Below are positions 9,415-18,343 of a stretch of DNA of 64,000 bases, piece by piece; the stretch's first letter is position 1, and every line of letters starts with the position of its first letter. Made by a program: the position numbers and the translations under genes. The stretch spans positions 5,119 through 69,118 of the forward strand of contig UQWA01000016.1 in assembly GCA_900544685.1 (NCBI GenBank), in the 5' to 3' direction. This stretch comes from an uncultured Lachnospiraceae bacterium (lineage in GTDB: Bacteria > Bacillota > Clostridia > Lachnospirales > Lachnospiraceae). The notes below the pieces were generated by a model. It had not been told where the DNA came from. It did not search any database and saw nothing but the letters and a program-made list of their open reading frames with translations.

Positions 9415-10077
9415 TTACTTTTCTAATAGATCAAAAGCACCTCCGGACGGCTGTACGGTGAACTCCATCTTCTTTCCCGTTGCCGGATGAATGAACTGAA
9501 GCCGATGGGCGCACAGCGCAATCATTTCGCCTTTCTGCGCATTTGGATTATATTTCTGGTCTCCGTAAAGAGGTGTTCCATTTGCCGCCATCTGCACCCG
9601 GATCTGATGATGCCGTCCGGTAAATAACTCAATCTCTGCCAGTGCCATCTGTTCTTTTTCTTTCAGGATGTGATACTGTAATTCTGCTTTTTTTGCACCC
9701 ACAGTTTTGGAAGAAACTACTTCAGATAGATTTGTTTTTCCATTCTTTTTCAGATAATGGATCAGTCTGTCGCTCTTCTTCTCTGGTATGCCACAGGTCA
9801 CTGCCTGATAGTATTTTTTCATACGTCCATCCTGCACCTGCGCACTTAAACTGGCAGCACTCCTGGGATTACGTGCAAAGACAACCAGCCCCTGTACCGG
9901 CTGGTCCAGACGGTGGACAATGCCAAGATATGGATTCGGCTTGCCGGTCTGCTCAAAATAATATGTTTTCAGTATACTCTCCAGATCTTTTCTGCCAAAA
10001 GATGCATTCTGGACGGCAAGACCCGAAGGCTTATGGCAGACGCAGATGTGGGAGTCTTCGTATATGATGTATTCCAT
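9415..10077 (-). CDS. RluA-family RNA pseudouridine synthase
   Basis: A 220-residue pseudouridine synthase that isomerises uridine in rRNA or tRNA. The catalytic motif is HRLDQPVQGLVVFARN with Asp58; KPSGLAVQ near the N-terminus and GRHHQIRVQMA are the other RluA-family motifs. The protein has no S4 domain, so it is a short catalytic-core member, and the exact target site cannot be deduced. The start follows AAGGAG. It lies downstream of cspA but is separated from it by a terminator. Confidence 0.9.
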   Translation of the reverse strand: MEYIIYEDSHICVCHKPSGLAVQNASFGRKDLESILKTYYFEQTGKPNPYLGIVHRLDQPVQGLVVFARNPRSAASLSAQVQDGRMKKYYQAVTCGIPEKKSDRLIHYLKKNGKTNLSEVVSSKTVGAKKAELQYHILKEKEQMALAEIELFTGRHHQIRVQMAANGTPLYGDQKYNPNAQKGEMIALCAHRLQFIHPATGKKMEFTVQPSGGAFDLLEK

Positions 10078-10161
10078 GGATTCTCCTTAAAATATTTCTG
10101 TGTATTAAAAGTGTTTCGACGAACGCTGTCTCAGAATACCCTTTTATCTTATCCTGTTATG

Positions 10162-10192
10162 AAAAAAGGACCCCCATAAATGGGAATCCTTT
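10162..10192 (-). terminator. Intrinsic terminator of cspA
   Basis: On the minus strand AAAGGATTCCCA pairs with TGGGGGTCCTTT (two G-U pairs) across a TTTA loop and is followed by six T. It lies 26 bases past the cspA stop. Confidence 0.8.
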
Positions 10193-10217
10193 CGACGCTT
10201 CGTTAGATTAATCTCTA

Positions 10218-10418
10218 TTATAATTTAACTACGTTAGCTGCCTGCATTCCGCGAGCGCCTTCTGTTAAATCGTAAGAAACAGCCTGACCTTCTTCCAGAG
10301 ACTTGAATCCTTCACCCTGGATAGCTGAGAAATGTACGAATACATCTGCTCCGTCTTCACCTGTGATAAATCCATAACCTTTTTCTGCGTTGAACCATTT
10401 AACTGTACCCTTGTTCAT
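10218..10418 (-). CDS. cspA: Cold shock protein, single CSD domain
   Basis: A 66-residue cold-shock-domain protein that binds single-stranded RNA and DNA. It begins MNKGTVKWFNAEKGYGFI, with the RNP1 motif KGYGFI and RNP2 VFVHFSAI visible. An upstream in-frame ATG would add 16 residues, but the Met at 10418 has a well-spaced GGAGG and matches the family start. The gene is monocistronic, with its own promoter and terminator. The roughly 70-base leader is consistent with post-transcriptional control of cold-shock genes, though I cannot verify such a structure. Confidence 0.95.
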   Translation of the reverse strand: MNKGTVKWFNAEKGYGFITGEDGADVFVHFSAIQGEGFKSLEEGQAVSYDLTEGARGMQAANVVKL

Positions 10419-10493
10419 TTCGGTACCTCCATAAAAATATTGAGCAAATGTCTTCTCTGTTGACACCTTGCCTGAATCATAACTACGATCCCA

Positions 10494-10522
10494 ATTATAT
10501 GCGAATATACCACAAATGTCAA
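10494..10522 (-). promoter_or_regulatory. Consensus sigma-A promoter of cspA
   Basis: TTGACA, a 17-base spacer and TATAAT, both hexamers matching consensus perfectly on the minus strand. The predicted start gives a leader of about 70 bases before the cspA ATG. Confidence 0.9.
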
Positions 10523-10565
10523 GCTGATTTTATCCTCTTCACTCGTCACAATCACCAGTTTTTCG

Positions 10566-11825
10566 TCATTTTCTGTCTGGTGTGACGGCTCCATAGATCT
10601 CCATGGGAACGTATGCTTTTACATAGATTCCATTTTCTCTGTATTCTTCTTCCAGAAGCTGTCCATACTTTCTGATCAGGGAGATAACTCCTGCATCCCT
10701 GTAATCGTAGAACCGTTCAATCAGCACATTTTTCTCATTCAGAAGATCTTCCAGAATCTGTTTTACTTCTTCCAGTCCTTCTCCCCATTTTGCTGATATA
10801 CGCACTGTCTTTTCTGCCTTCAGGTCCCGGTGTGGCTGGTTCTCTGTCATCTTATCCTGCTTATTAAACAGAGTGACAATCTTCTTGTCGGTCACTCCCA
10901 GATTCTTCAATGTCTCATAGACCACATACATCTGCTGATCCATCTGTGGACTGGATGCATCCACTACGTGGAGGATAATATCTGCATATTTTGCTTCCTC
11001 CAGGGTACTGCGGAATGCATCAATCAGATGATGGGGAAGCTTACGGATAAATCCTACCGTATCCGTAAGCAGAATCTCCTGACCAGATGGCAGTTCCAGA
11101 ATCCGAGTTGTCGGATCCAGTGTGGCAAACAGCTTGTCTTCTTCCAGAACCTGTGCTCCTGTCAGGGTATTCAGCAGCGTAGATTTGCCCGCATTGGTAT
11201 AACCCACAATAGCAATCACTGCTGTAGACTGTCTGCTGCGTCGGCTTCTTGCTACTTCCCGGTGCCGCTTTACTTCTTCCAGTTCCCGGTTTAACTGGGC
11301 GATTCTGCTCTTAATCAGGCGCCGGTCCATCTCCAGTTTCTTCTCTCCCGGTCCTCTGGTTCCGATACCGCCGCCCAGTCTGGACAGCGAGCTTCCCAGT
11401 CCCACAAGTCTTGCCTGCCGGTACTTCAGCTGCGCCAGTTCTACCTGTATTTTGCCTTCACTGGTAGATGCCCTGGATGCAAAAATATCCAGAATAATCA
11501 GTGTCCGGTCCATCACCTTCAGATCCAGTTCCTCTTCCAGATTCTTAAGCTGGGCAGGTGACAGTTCATCATCACAGATAATGCCTGTTGCTTCCACTTC
11601 GTATGCAAGCTGCTGCACCTCCGCAATCTTGCCGGTTCCAATATAAGTACCCGGATGAATCTGTTCCCGGTTCTGAATCACTCTTCCAACTGTAATTGCT
11701 CCTGCCGTCTTCGCAAGTTCTTCCAGTTCATCCAGAGACTGTTCCGTATCGTCCCCCTCTCCGGTACTGACCCCGACCAGTATGACTCTTTCTTCTACTT
11801 CCTGTAATATCTCAAATCCTGTCAT
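10566..11825 (-). CDS. hflX: GTPase HflX
   Basis: A 419-residue ribosome-associated GTPase that splits or rescues stalled ribosomes. The N-terminal HflX domain includes GTGKIAEV and the glycine-rich GGGIGTRGPGEKKLE block near 150-165. The G domain has the P-loop GYTNAGKST at 208-216, DTVG at 255-258 and NKQD further on. The length is normal for the family. It lies 15 bases after the TPR lipoprotein gene and probably shares its transcript. Confidence 0.95.
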   Translation of the reverse strand: MTGFEILQEVEERVILVGVSTGEGDDTEQSLDELEELAKTAGAITVGRVIQNREQIHPGTYIGTGKIAEVQQLAYEVEATGIICDDELSPAQLKNLEEELDLKVMDRTLIILDIFASRASTSEGKIQVELAQLKYRQARLVGLGSSLSRLGGGIGTRGPGEKKLEMDRRLIKSRIAQLNRELEEVKRHREVARSRRSRQSTAVIAIVGYTNAGKSTLLNTLTGAQVLEEDKLFATLDPTTRILELPSGQEILLTDTVGFIRKLPHHLIDAFRSTLEEAKYADIILHVVDASSPQMDQQMYVVYETLKNLGVTDKKIVTLFNKQDKMTENQPHRDLKAEKTVRISAKWGEGLEEVKQILEDLLNEKNVLIERFYDYRDAGVISLIRKYGQLLEEEYRENGIYVKAYVPMEIYGAVTPDRK

Positions 11826-11840
11826 GTCCGCTCCGTTTTC

Positions 11841-12791
11841 TTATCTGGTAATCAGGAAATCATACTCTTTCTGTCCCGCTTCATCATCCGGATACAGCTG
11901 CATGAATTCCTCCGCCTTCTGTTTTGCTGTGGCAAAGTCCATCTTTTTCTCATATACCACAATCTCATTGTAGAGCAGATCCCGCTTGGATGAATCAGAC
12001 ACGTCCAATGAAAGTCCCTGCTGAATATCCTGTAATGCTGTATCATAATCTCCGTCTGCAATATCGCAAAGTGCAAGACCGTTATAACTCTCTGCGGTCT
12101 CCCCAAATGTCTCCTTATACTGCTGATAGACTACCCAGGCTGACTGGGTATCTCCCTGTGCCAGATAGACCTGTCCCATTAACCGCATAGCGTCTTCTTT
12201 TTTGGCCTCCACCGCTTTGGCAAGTGCCGTAGCTGCCTTCTCATAATCTCCCAGATAATAGTATATGCTGCCCTTCTGGTAATCATCCTCCAGACCAGTA
12301 GATTCATTATTCAGCACCTGCTGCAAATACTGATCTCCCACCGCAGACTGGTTGATAGCTTCATACTGCTGATAGATACTCAGAAACATCTCATAGTCAT
12401 TCGGTTCCATCACTGCCGCACCGTCAAAGTCGGCCTTTGCCGCATCCGTATCCCCCAGCTTTAAAAATGCCACGCCACGCATATAATATGCTTCTGCGTT
12501 TTCCCCAAGCTCCAGGATTCTGGTACAGGTGTTCTTCACACTTTCATAATCCTCCAGCTTCATCTGGCATGCTGCCTCATACAGTGAAATATCTGTCTTA
12601 GTCTCTGGCATCTTCTCATCACACAATGCATAGGCTGACTCAAAGGATGATACTGCCTGTTCATACTGTGCCTGATCCATATACGCGATACCTGCATCAC
12701 GGTCACTTTCCAACTGTTCTCTTGTCTTATTTCCACATCCTGTGAGAAGCAGCATCATCACCGCAAGCACACAGAAATTTCTTTTCTTCAT
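11841..12791 (-). CDS. TPR-repeat lipoprotein
   Basis: A 316-residue exported lipoprotein of tetratricopeptide repeats. The signal peptide ends in LLLTGC, a clear lipobox, so it should be lipid-anchored on the outer face of the membrane. About seven helical repeats of roughly 34 residues follow (for example blocks beginning AGIAYMDQAQYEQA, AEAYYMRGVAFLKLG, GSIYYYLGDYEKAA). TPR domains normally mediate protein contacts; the partner is unknown. I chose the Met at 12791 because the in-frame ATG six codons upstream overlaps the GGAGG ribosome binding site itself. It is followed closely by hflX. Confidence 0.85.
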   Translation of the reverse strand: MKKRNFCVLAVMMLLLTGCGNKTREQLESDRDAGIAYMDQAQYEQAVSSFESAYALCDEKMPETKTDISLYEAACQMKLEDYESVKNTCTRILELGENAEAYYMRGVAFLKLGDTDAAKADFDGAAVMEPNDYEMFLSIYQQYEAINQSAVGDQYLQQVLNNESTGLEDDYQKGSIYYYLGDYEKAATALAKAVEAKKEDAMRLMGQVYLAQGDTQSAWVVYQQYKETFGETAESYNGLALCDIADGDYDTALQDIQQGLSLDVSDSSKRDLLYNEIVVYEKKMDFATAKQKAEEFMQLYPDDEAGQKEYDFLITR

Positions 12792-12817
12792 ACTAATTTG
12801 TTCCTCCATACCAAAAT

Positions 12818-12839
12818 GAGGATCAGTTTCCTGATCCCC
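12818..12839 (-). terminator. Hairpin after the putP-like gene
   Basis: On the minus strand GGGATCAG pairs with CTGATCCTC across a GAAA loop, followed by the weak T-rich tail ATTTT. It probably ends the symporter transcript. Confidence 0.55.
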
Positions 12840-12875
12840 ATCATCATAACATACTTTACTTTTCTTGCAAAGTGA

Positions 12876-14393
12876 CTATTTTCCTGATGCTGCACGGTCA
12901 AATTCATCCAGAATGGACTGATCCGGTGCAGGTGTTGCCAGACTGAATACTACAATTGCCACACATGCCACAATAAATGCAGGGAGTAATTCATAAATAT
13001 TCCATGCTCCACCCAGCGGACGCACCAGATACTTCCACACAAAAATCATTACGCCTCCGGAGAGCATTCCTGCCAGTGCCCCGTATTTGTTCGTTCTTCT
13101 CCAGAACAGAGAGAAAAGAACCACCGGTCCAAAAGCAGCTCCAAACCCTGCCCACGCAAAGGATACAATCTGGAATACAGAGCTGTTCGGGTTGCGGGCA
13201 AGAATCACAGAAAATACTGCAATCAGCAACAACGTAATTCTGGCTGCAATAATACCGCTCTTTCCATTTCGGTTCAGCATATCCGAAGACACTGCGGATG
13301 ATGCTGCCAGCAGCTGTGAATCTGCGGTAGACATGGTAGATGCCAGAATACCTGCCAGAATAACACCTGCCAACAGTGCAAAAATCACACCGTGACGACT
13401 GAGCAGATCTGCAATTCTCACAATAATAGTTTCTGAATTGGAGCCTTCCAGCACATCGATGGCGCCCACTTTACTCATGGAATATCCGATCACACCGATA
13501 AATACCGCTACTGCCATAGAAATCACTACCCAGACAATGGCAATACGGCGGGACAGTGTCAGTTTTTTCTCATCTTCGATTGCCATAAATCGAAGCAGGA
13601 TATGAGGCATTCCAAAATATCCAAACCCCCATGCCAGTGCGGAACAGATGGTCAGCAGACGATATGGTGAAGCTGTTCCGGTTGCCACGTCATAGCTCTG
13701 AAACATGGATAAATATCCCGGCAGTGCTTTTGCATTGTCAACTACTGCATCCAGACCGCCTGCCACATTCACTCCAAAGATCAGGACGATGATTAATGCA
13801 ATGGACATGATAATGCTCTGAATAAAATCTGTGGTGGATGCTGCCAGGAAACCTCCCAGCATCGTGTAACCTACAATAACCACTGCACTGATAATCATAG
13901 CTGTCATATAGCTGACTCCAAACAGACTGGAGAACAGCTTTCCACATGCTGCAAAACCCGATGCAGTATATGGGATAAAGAAAATAACGATAATAATTGC
14001 AGAGATCAGAAGTAGAATTCTGCTTTCATCGTGAAAACGGTTCTTAAAAAACTGTGGCAGTGTGATGGAATTGTTTGCCACATGAGAATAACGGCGAAGT
14101 CTCTTTGCTACAATTAAAAAGTTAATATAAGTACCAATGGCAAGACCGATTGCCGTCCATCCCGCATCAGAAATACCTGTCAGATAAGCTACTCCCGGCA
14201 ATCCCATCAGAAGCCAGCTGCTCATATCGGAAGCTTCTGCACTCATAGCAGTTACAAATGGTCCCAGTTTTCTGCCACCCAGATAAAAATCGTCAGTATC
14301 TTCATTTTTCTTGGAACAGCGATATCCGATATAAAGCATGCCGCCAAGATAAATGATAATTGCGATCATAATACATATTTTTGCTGATGTCAT
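12876..14393 (-). CDS. Sodium:solute symporter, PutP-like
   Basis: A 505-residue SSF-family secondary transporter with about 12-13 hydrophobic segments. Features seen include EASDMSSWLLMGLPG, typical of PutP-like sodium/proline symporters, YTMLGGFLAASTTDF and the DSQLLAASSAVSSD signature helix. I infer sodium-driven proline uptake, though other SSF substrates remain possible. The Met at 14393 carries GGAGGAG at normal spacing; an upstream in-frame start would add 34 implausible basic residues. A TetR regulator gene lies upstream on the same strand, and a palindrome is found in the intergenic leader. Confidence 0.85.
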   Translation of the reverse strand: MTSAKICIMIAIIIYLGGMLYIGYRCSKKNEDTDDFYLGGRKLGPFVTAMSAEASDMSSWLLMGLPGVAYLTGISDAGWTAIGLAIGTYINFLIVAKRLRRYSHVANNSITLPQFFKNRFHDESRILLLISAIIIVIFFIPYTASGFAACGKLFSSLFGVSYMTAMIISAVVIVGYTMLGGFLAASTTDFIQSIIMSIALIIVLIFGVNVAGGLDAVVDNAKALPGYLSMFQSYDVATGTASPYRLLTICSALAWGFGYFGMPHILLRFMAIEDEKKLTLSRRIAIVWVVISMAVAVFIGVIGYSMSKVGAIDVLEGSNSETIIVRIADLLSRHGVIFALLAGVILAGILASTMSTADSQLLAASSAVSSDMLNRNGKSGIIAARITLLLIAVFSVILARNPNSSVFQIVSFAWAGFGAAFGPVVLFSLFWRRTNKYGALAGMLSGGVMIFVWKYLVRPLGGAWNIYELLPAFIVACVAIVVFSLATPAPDQSILDEFDRAASGK

Positions 14394-14718
14394 AATTTTT
14401 CTCCTCCTGCGTGTTTCTATCTTGCCATTATACCCCCATCTTTTCTCTTCTTCAAATAGAACGTGGTTTAGACTAAAGTCTATACTTTTTATCAAAAATT
14501 TTATATTTATCAGTTATTTATCAAATTTTTGAACTATACTAAAATTATAATATAATTTAATACTATATTGTACTTTTTTTCGTACACTGTCGTAAGAAAG
14601 AATTTGTACCATGCTGCGGATCGGATTTCTATATACGTTCTTCCGGGTTGTGCTTACTTTTTAAAGAAAAAACGCATGTACAAGATCCCTCATACATACG
14701 TTTCACAATTTCGTTTAC
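14394..14718 (-). other. Intergenic leader between TetR and the PutP-like symporter
   Basis: These 325 bases hold no credible gene. The part from 14480 to 14570 is very AT-rich and probably carries the symporter promoter, but no well-spaced -35/-10 pair stands out. A TAGACT/AGTCTA palindrome lies at 14469-14482. No riboswitch fold is recognised. Confidence 0.5.
14469..14482. promoter_or_regulatory. Palindrome, possible TetR operator
   Basis: TAGACT-AA-AGTCTA, with partial extension to 20 bases (GT...AC at the ends). It lies between the presumed promoter and the start of the symporter gene, and the nearest regulator gene is the TetR next door. Binding is inference. Confidence 0.35.
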
Positions 14719-15315
14719 TTATTCTGACTTAAGCTTCCGGAAGTCTGATAAAAAGATGGGCAGCATGCGCTGTGAATAACTTCGCAGGGAATACTCCCCG
14801 CCGGAGATACACCAGTCATACATAAATGCCCTTTCACAGATGGCATAGGCTTTTACAATCTCTCCAACCGAAATATCCGTACGCAATTCTTCTGCTGTCT
14901 GACCTTCCATTATAATCTTGCTCAGCAGCCGGTAGTAGAGACGGCTTCGATCCAGCAGAGACTTTTCCCCCCGAGTCACAAGCTGTGTAGATAAGAGCCT
15001 CGCCAGTAATTCGATGGAAATACTGTTCTCAATCATGGTAAACAGTTCTTGATTCAAAAACAGCAGTTTCTCATAGCTGTCCATAGACGAATCCATGGTT
15101 TCTTCCAGTTCTTCATATTTTTCATCAAACAGATAGGCGAGGGTACTCAGAAGTGCATCTTTCCCATTAAAATAATGGTAAAAAGAACCTTTGGATGTAT
15201 TCGCAGCCGCAATAATCTCATCTACTGTAGTATTCTCATACCCCTGTTCATAAAAGAGCTGCCACGCTGCTGTAATAATATTTCCTCTGGTATTTTTCTT
15301 CTGTTTTTTCGGCAT
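14719..15315 (-). CDS. TetR/AcrR family transcriptional regulator
   Basis: A 198-residue repressor-type protein. The N-terminal helix-turn-helix spans about residues 10-58 (IITAAWQLFYEQGYENTTVDEIIAAANTSKGSFYHYF contains the family pattern, with KGSFYHYF as recognition helix end). The C-terminal half is helical and would bind a ligand. It is 25 bases from trkH on one side and upstream of the PutP-like gene on the other. Likely target is the symporter or itself; ligand unknown. Confidence 0.9.
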   Translation of the reverse strand: MPKKQKKNTRGNIITAAWQLFYEQGYENTTVDEIIAAANTSKGSFYHYFNGKDALLSTLAYLFDEKYEELEETMDSSMDSYEKLLFLNQELFTMIENSISIELLARLLSTQLVTRGEKSLLDRSRLYYRLLSKIIMEGQTAEELRTDISVGEIVKAYAICERAFMYDWCISGGEYSLRSYSQRMLPIFLSDFRKLKSE

Positions 15316-15340
15316 ATATGCTCCCCTTCATTCAAGAATC

Positions 15341-16795
15341 TCAGCCCTTTTTCCAGGTACTTCTAGTCAGCAGAATCAAGATTGGGAAAATCTCCAGACG
15401 TCCTGCCAGCATATCAAAAATCAAAATCAGTTTGGACAACACACTGTAGCCACCATAATTACAGGTTGGACCAACCACCTCCAGGCCAGGACCAATATTA
15501 TTAAAACAAGATAATACTGCCGAAAAATTGGTTGTTATAGAAAATCCGTCCAAAGAAATCACCAGGAAACTGACAATCAGAATCATTACATAAGCTGCCA
15601 GATAAGTGTCAATATTGGTCAGCACATTTTCTTCCATCTTCTGTCCATTATTATATACCACTTCCACTCTCCGTGGATGCAGTGCTTTTTTCAGGTTCCT
15701 GCGCATATTCTTAAACAACAGCAGGGCACGTCCACACTTAAAGCCACCTCCGGTACTTCCGGCACTGGCTCCGATCACCATCAGGCAGAGCAGAATTGCC
15801 TTAGAAAAGCTTGGCCACAGATCAAAGTCTGTCGTTGCAAATCCTGTAGTAGTTACAATACTTACCACCTGAAATGCCGCATGGCGTACTGTCTCTCCCA
15901 GTGTGTCGTAAAATCCATGAATATTCAGAGTAATCAAAACCGTGCTTCCCACAACAATTCCAATATACATTCTCAATTCTTCATCTTTTAATACTGCCCT
16001 GAACTGCTTCATGAGGATCAGATAATAACAGCTAAAGTTCACACCAAACAGCAGCATGAATATGGTACACACATTCTGAATATATATGCTATAGCCTGCG
16101 ATACTGTCATTCTTAATACCAAAGCCTCCGGTACCCGCCGTACCAAAAGCAGTGCAGACTGCATCAAACAGAGGCATCCCGCCTGCCAGCAGAAACAGAC
16201 AGTCCAGTACAGTCAGAAGAATATATAACACATACAAAATCTCTGCTGTCTGCTTCATCTTCGGAACAAGTTTTCCCACATTCGGTCCAGGGCTCTCTGC
16301 ACGGAGCAAATGCATGGTATAGCCGCCTTTGCTTCCCTTCATCGAAGAGATCGCCAGTAAAAATACCAGAACTCCCATTCCTCCAATCCAGTGGCTGAAG
16401 CTTCTCCAGTAAAGGATTCCTTTGGAAAGATGTTCCACCTCCGGGAGAACCGATGCACCTGTCGTAGTGAATCCGGAAACAATCTCAAAAAAACTGTCAA
16501 TATAGGTTGGAATCTCCCTTGAAATATAAAAAGGCAATGCCCCCATCAGGCTTAACACAATCCAGCTGATACCCACGCAGACCATACCGTCCCGCGCATA
16601 GAATCTCTTTTTTCCTTTTCTGCATATTACATAGAGAACGCCTCCCAGTAATGCTATAATCAGAATACTCAGGGCAAATCCTTTTATCGCAGCTCGTTCC
16701 TCACAGAAAATACTGATTACCAGAGCCGGAATCATGAACACACACTCAATGCCCAGAATCTGGGCTACAAACCGCCCCATCATCTTGTAATTCAT
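15341..16795 (-). CDS. trkH: Potassium uptake protein TrkH/KtrB family
   Basis: A 484-residue membrane channel subunit for K+ uptake. It has about ten membrane segments and four P-loop repeats, visible as TTTGASVLPEV, GTAGTGGFGIKN, TTTGFATTDFDLW and NNIGPGLEVVG, each carrying the selectivity-filter glycine. It works with the cytoplasmic NAD(H)/nucleotide-gating TrkA protein encoded 16 bases upstream, so the two form one operon. Confidence 0.93.
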   Translation of the reverse strand: MNYKMMGRFVAQILGIECVFMIPALVISIFCEERAAIKGFALSILIIALLGGVLYVICRKGKKRFYARDGMVCVGISWIVLSLMGALPFYISREIPTYIDSFFEIVSGFTTTGASVLPEVEHLSKGILYWRSFSHWIGGMGVLVFLLAISSMKGSKGGYTMHLLRAESPGPNVGKLVPKMKQTAEILYVLYILLTVLDCLFLLAGGMPLFDAVCTAFGTAGTGGFGIKNDSIAGYSIYIQNVCTIFMLLFGVNFSCYYLILMKQFRAVLKDEELRMYIGIVVGSTVLITLNIHGFYDTLGETVRHAAFQVVSIVTTTGFATTDFDLWPSFSKAILLCLMVIGASAGSTGGGFKCGRALLLFKNMRRNLKKALHPRRVEVVYNNGQKMEENVLTNIDTYLAAYVMILIVSFLVISLDGFSITTNFSAVLSCFNNIGPGLEVVGPTCNYGGYSVLSKLILIFDMLAGRLEIFPILILLTRSTWKKG

Positions 16796-16811
16796 CTGTT
16801 AAATCCCTCAA

Positions 16812-18170
16812 TTATTCAAAAATATCATCCAGCTGATACAGAACTCTGTCACTGCTGGTTACTACTACTACAGAGTCTCCCGGAGTAAAGCAGGAATTAC
16901 CATTTGGAATCTCAATCTGACCGCCATGTATAATGCAGGCAATCAGTACGTTCTTGCGGATTCTCAGTGCCTTCAGAGGCTCATTACAATGAATTGCCTT
17001 TTCATTCACTCTGAATTCCATTGCCTCAGCCTTGCCATCTGCAATGGTATGCACGGTAATCGCAGCACCAGTCTGATTCTCCATGGCACGGACATAACGT
17101 ACGATATTATTACAGCAAAGCTCTTTCGGGCAGACTACACTTCCCAGCTCCAGTTCGTCTAAGAGATTACCATTCCTGCGGCGTCCTACTTTTGTAATAA
17201 TCTGGGATACTCCGCACTTCTTGCCATACATGGCAATAATCATGTTCATCTCATCCAGTCCTGTCAATGTTACCAGGGCATCCATATCCTCAATGTCCTC
17301 ACTGTAAAGAAGTGCCTGACTGCTGGCATCTCCCTGTATCACAGTTACACTTGGCAGGAGTTCTGCAAGTTGGACACACCGTTCCTTCTTCTGCTCAATA
17401 ATCTTCACGGACATGCCACTCTTCTGCAGTCTCTGTGCTAAATAGAAACCAATTTTGCTTCCGCCACAGATCATGACATTCTTCACCTTTTTTGTAATGA
17501 TACCTATATTATTCAGTAAAATAGCCAGATTGTTGGTCGGCGCTGTCACAAATACTCTGTCGCCTGCCTTCAGTACAAAATTACCATCCGGGGTCACTAC
17601 ATTCCCATTTCTCAGAACTGCGCACACCAGAACTCTGCATTTTACAATACTGTCCAGATTGCTCAGTGGTATATCACACAGCTTATTGCTGGCATCCAGA
17701 CGGATCTCTGCGATCTCCACTCTTCCGCCCACAAAAGCCTCACGATGTAAAAATCCCGGGAACTTTAAGAGACGCTCTATCTCCACTGCCGCCTGCTTCT
17801 CCGGATTCACGACCAGCGACAGTGCAAATGTGTCACGCATCTTATAGATCTGATCTGAATACTCCGGATTACGAATTCTGGCAATCGTATGGATACCGGC
17901 TTTCATCCCATGCGCTGTCATACAGCAGAGTAGATTCACTTCATCTGCACTGGTTGCCGCAATCAGCAGATCTGTATCCTGAATACCGGCCTGACTGAGC
18001 ACAGCCATGGACGCGCAGTTGCCCTGCACCGTCATTACATCGTAACTTTCAATACTTGCTTCCAGCACTTCCGGGTTGGAATCTACCAGTGTAATGTCAT
18101 GACCTTCCGATGACAACTGCTTCGTCAGCATATTACCGACTTTTCCATCCCCCGCTATAATTATCTTCAC
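16812..18170 (-). CDS. trkA: Trk system potassium transporter TrkA
   Basis: A 452-residue peripheral regulator of the K+ channel. Two RCK halves are visible, each with a Rossmann glycine motif: IIAGDGKVGNMLTKQL at the N-terminus and VMICGGSKIGFYLAQRL near 231, each followed by a TrkA-C domain. The first half has the acidic end LVDSNPEVLE that binds NAD. The second lacks a perfect GxGxxG. It is the first gene of the trkA-trkH operon and is insulated from the upstream ATPase gene by a strong terminator. Confidence 0.95.
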   Translation of the reverse strand: MKIIIAGDGKVGNMLTKQLSSEGHDITLVDSNPEVLEASIESYDVMTVQGNCASMAVLSQAGIQDTDLLIAATSADEVNLLCCMTAHGMKAGIHTIARIRNPEYSDQIYKMRDTFALSLVVNPEKQAAVEIERLLKFPGFLHREAFVGGRVEIAEIRLDASNKLCDIPLSNLDSIVKCRVLVCAVLRNGNVVTPDGNFVLKAGDRVFVTAPTNNLAILLNNIGIITKKVKNVMICGGSKIGFYLAQRLQKSGMSVKIIEQKKERCVQLAELLPSVTVIQGDASSQALLYSEDIEDMDALVTLTGLDEMNMIIAMYGKKCGVSQIITKVGRRRNGNLLDELELGSVVCPKELCCNNIVRYVRAMENQTGAAITVHTIADGKAEAMEFRVNEKAIHCNEPLKALRIRKNVLIACIIHGGQIEIPNGNSCFTPGDSVVVVTSSDRVLYQLDDIFE

Positions 18171-18231
18171 AGGTTTTTTCCTCCATCGTATCGTTGCTTA
18201 TCTTTGATGATCTTAACATATTCCATCAAAG

Positions 18232-18270
18232 AAAACAAGGGGACTCTGTTCCCCAGAGTCCCCTTGTTTT
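18232..18270. terminator. Strong terminator between the P-type ATPase and trkA
   Basis: AAAACAAGGGGACTCT and AGAGTCCCCTTGTTTT form a perfect 16-base stem across a 7-base loop. It is A/T-flanked on both sides, so it could act in either direction. It separates the ATPase gene end from trkA. Confidence 0.9.
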
Positions 18271-18343
18271 GTCTGATGATTCGTATCTGTTCAGTACCTT
18301 CACAGATACAAAACTAAAATTTAATAAATATTGCAGCCGCTTT

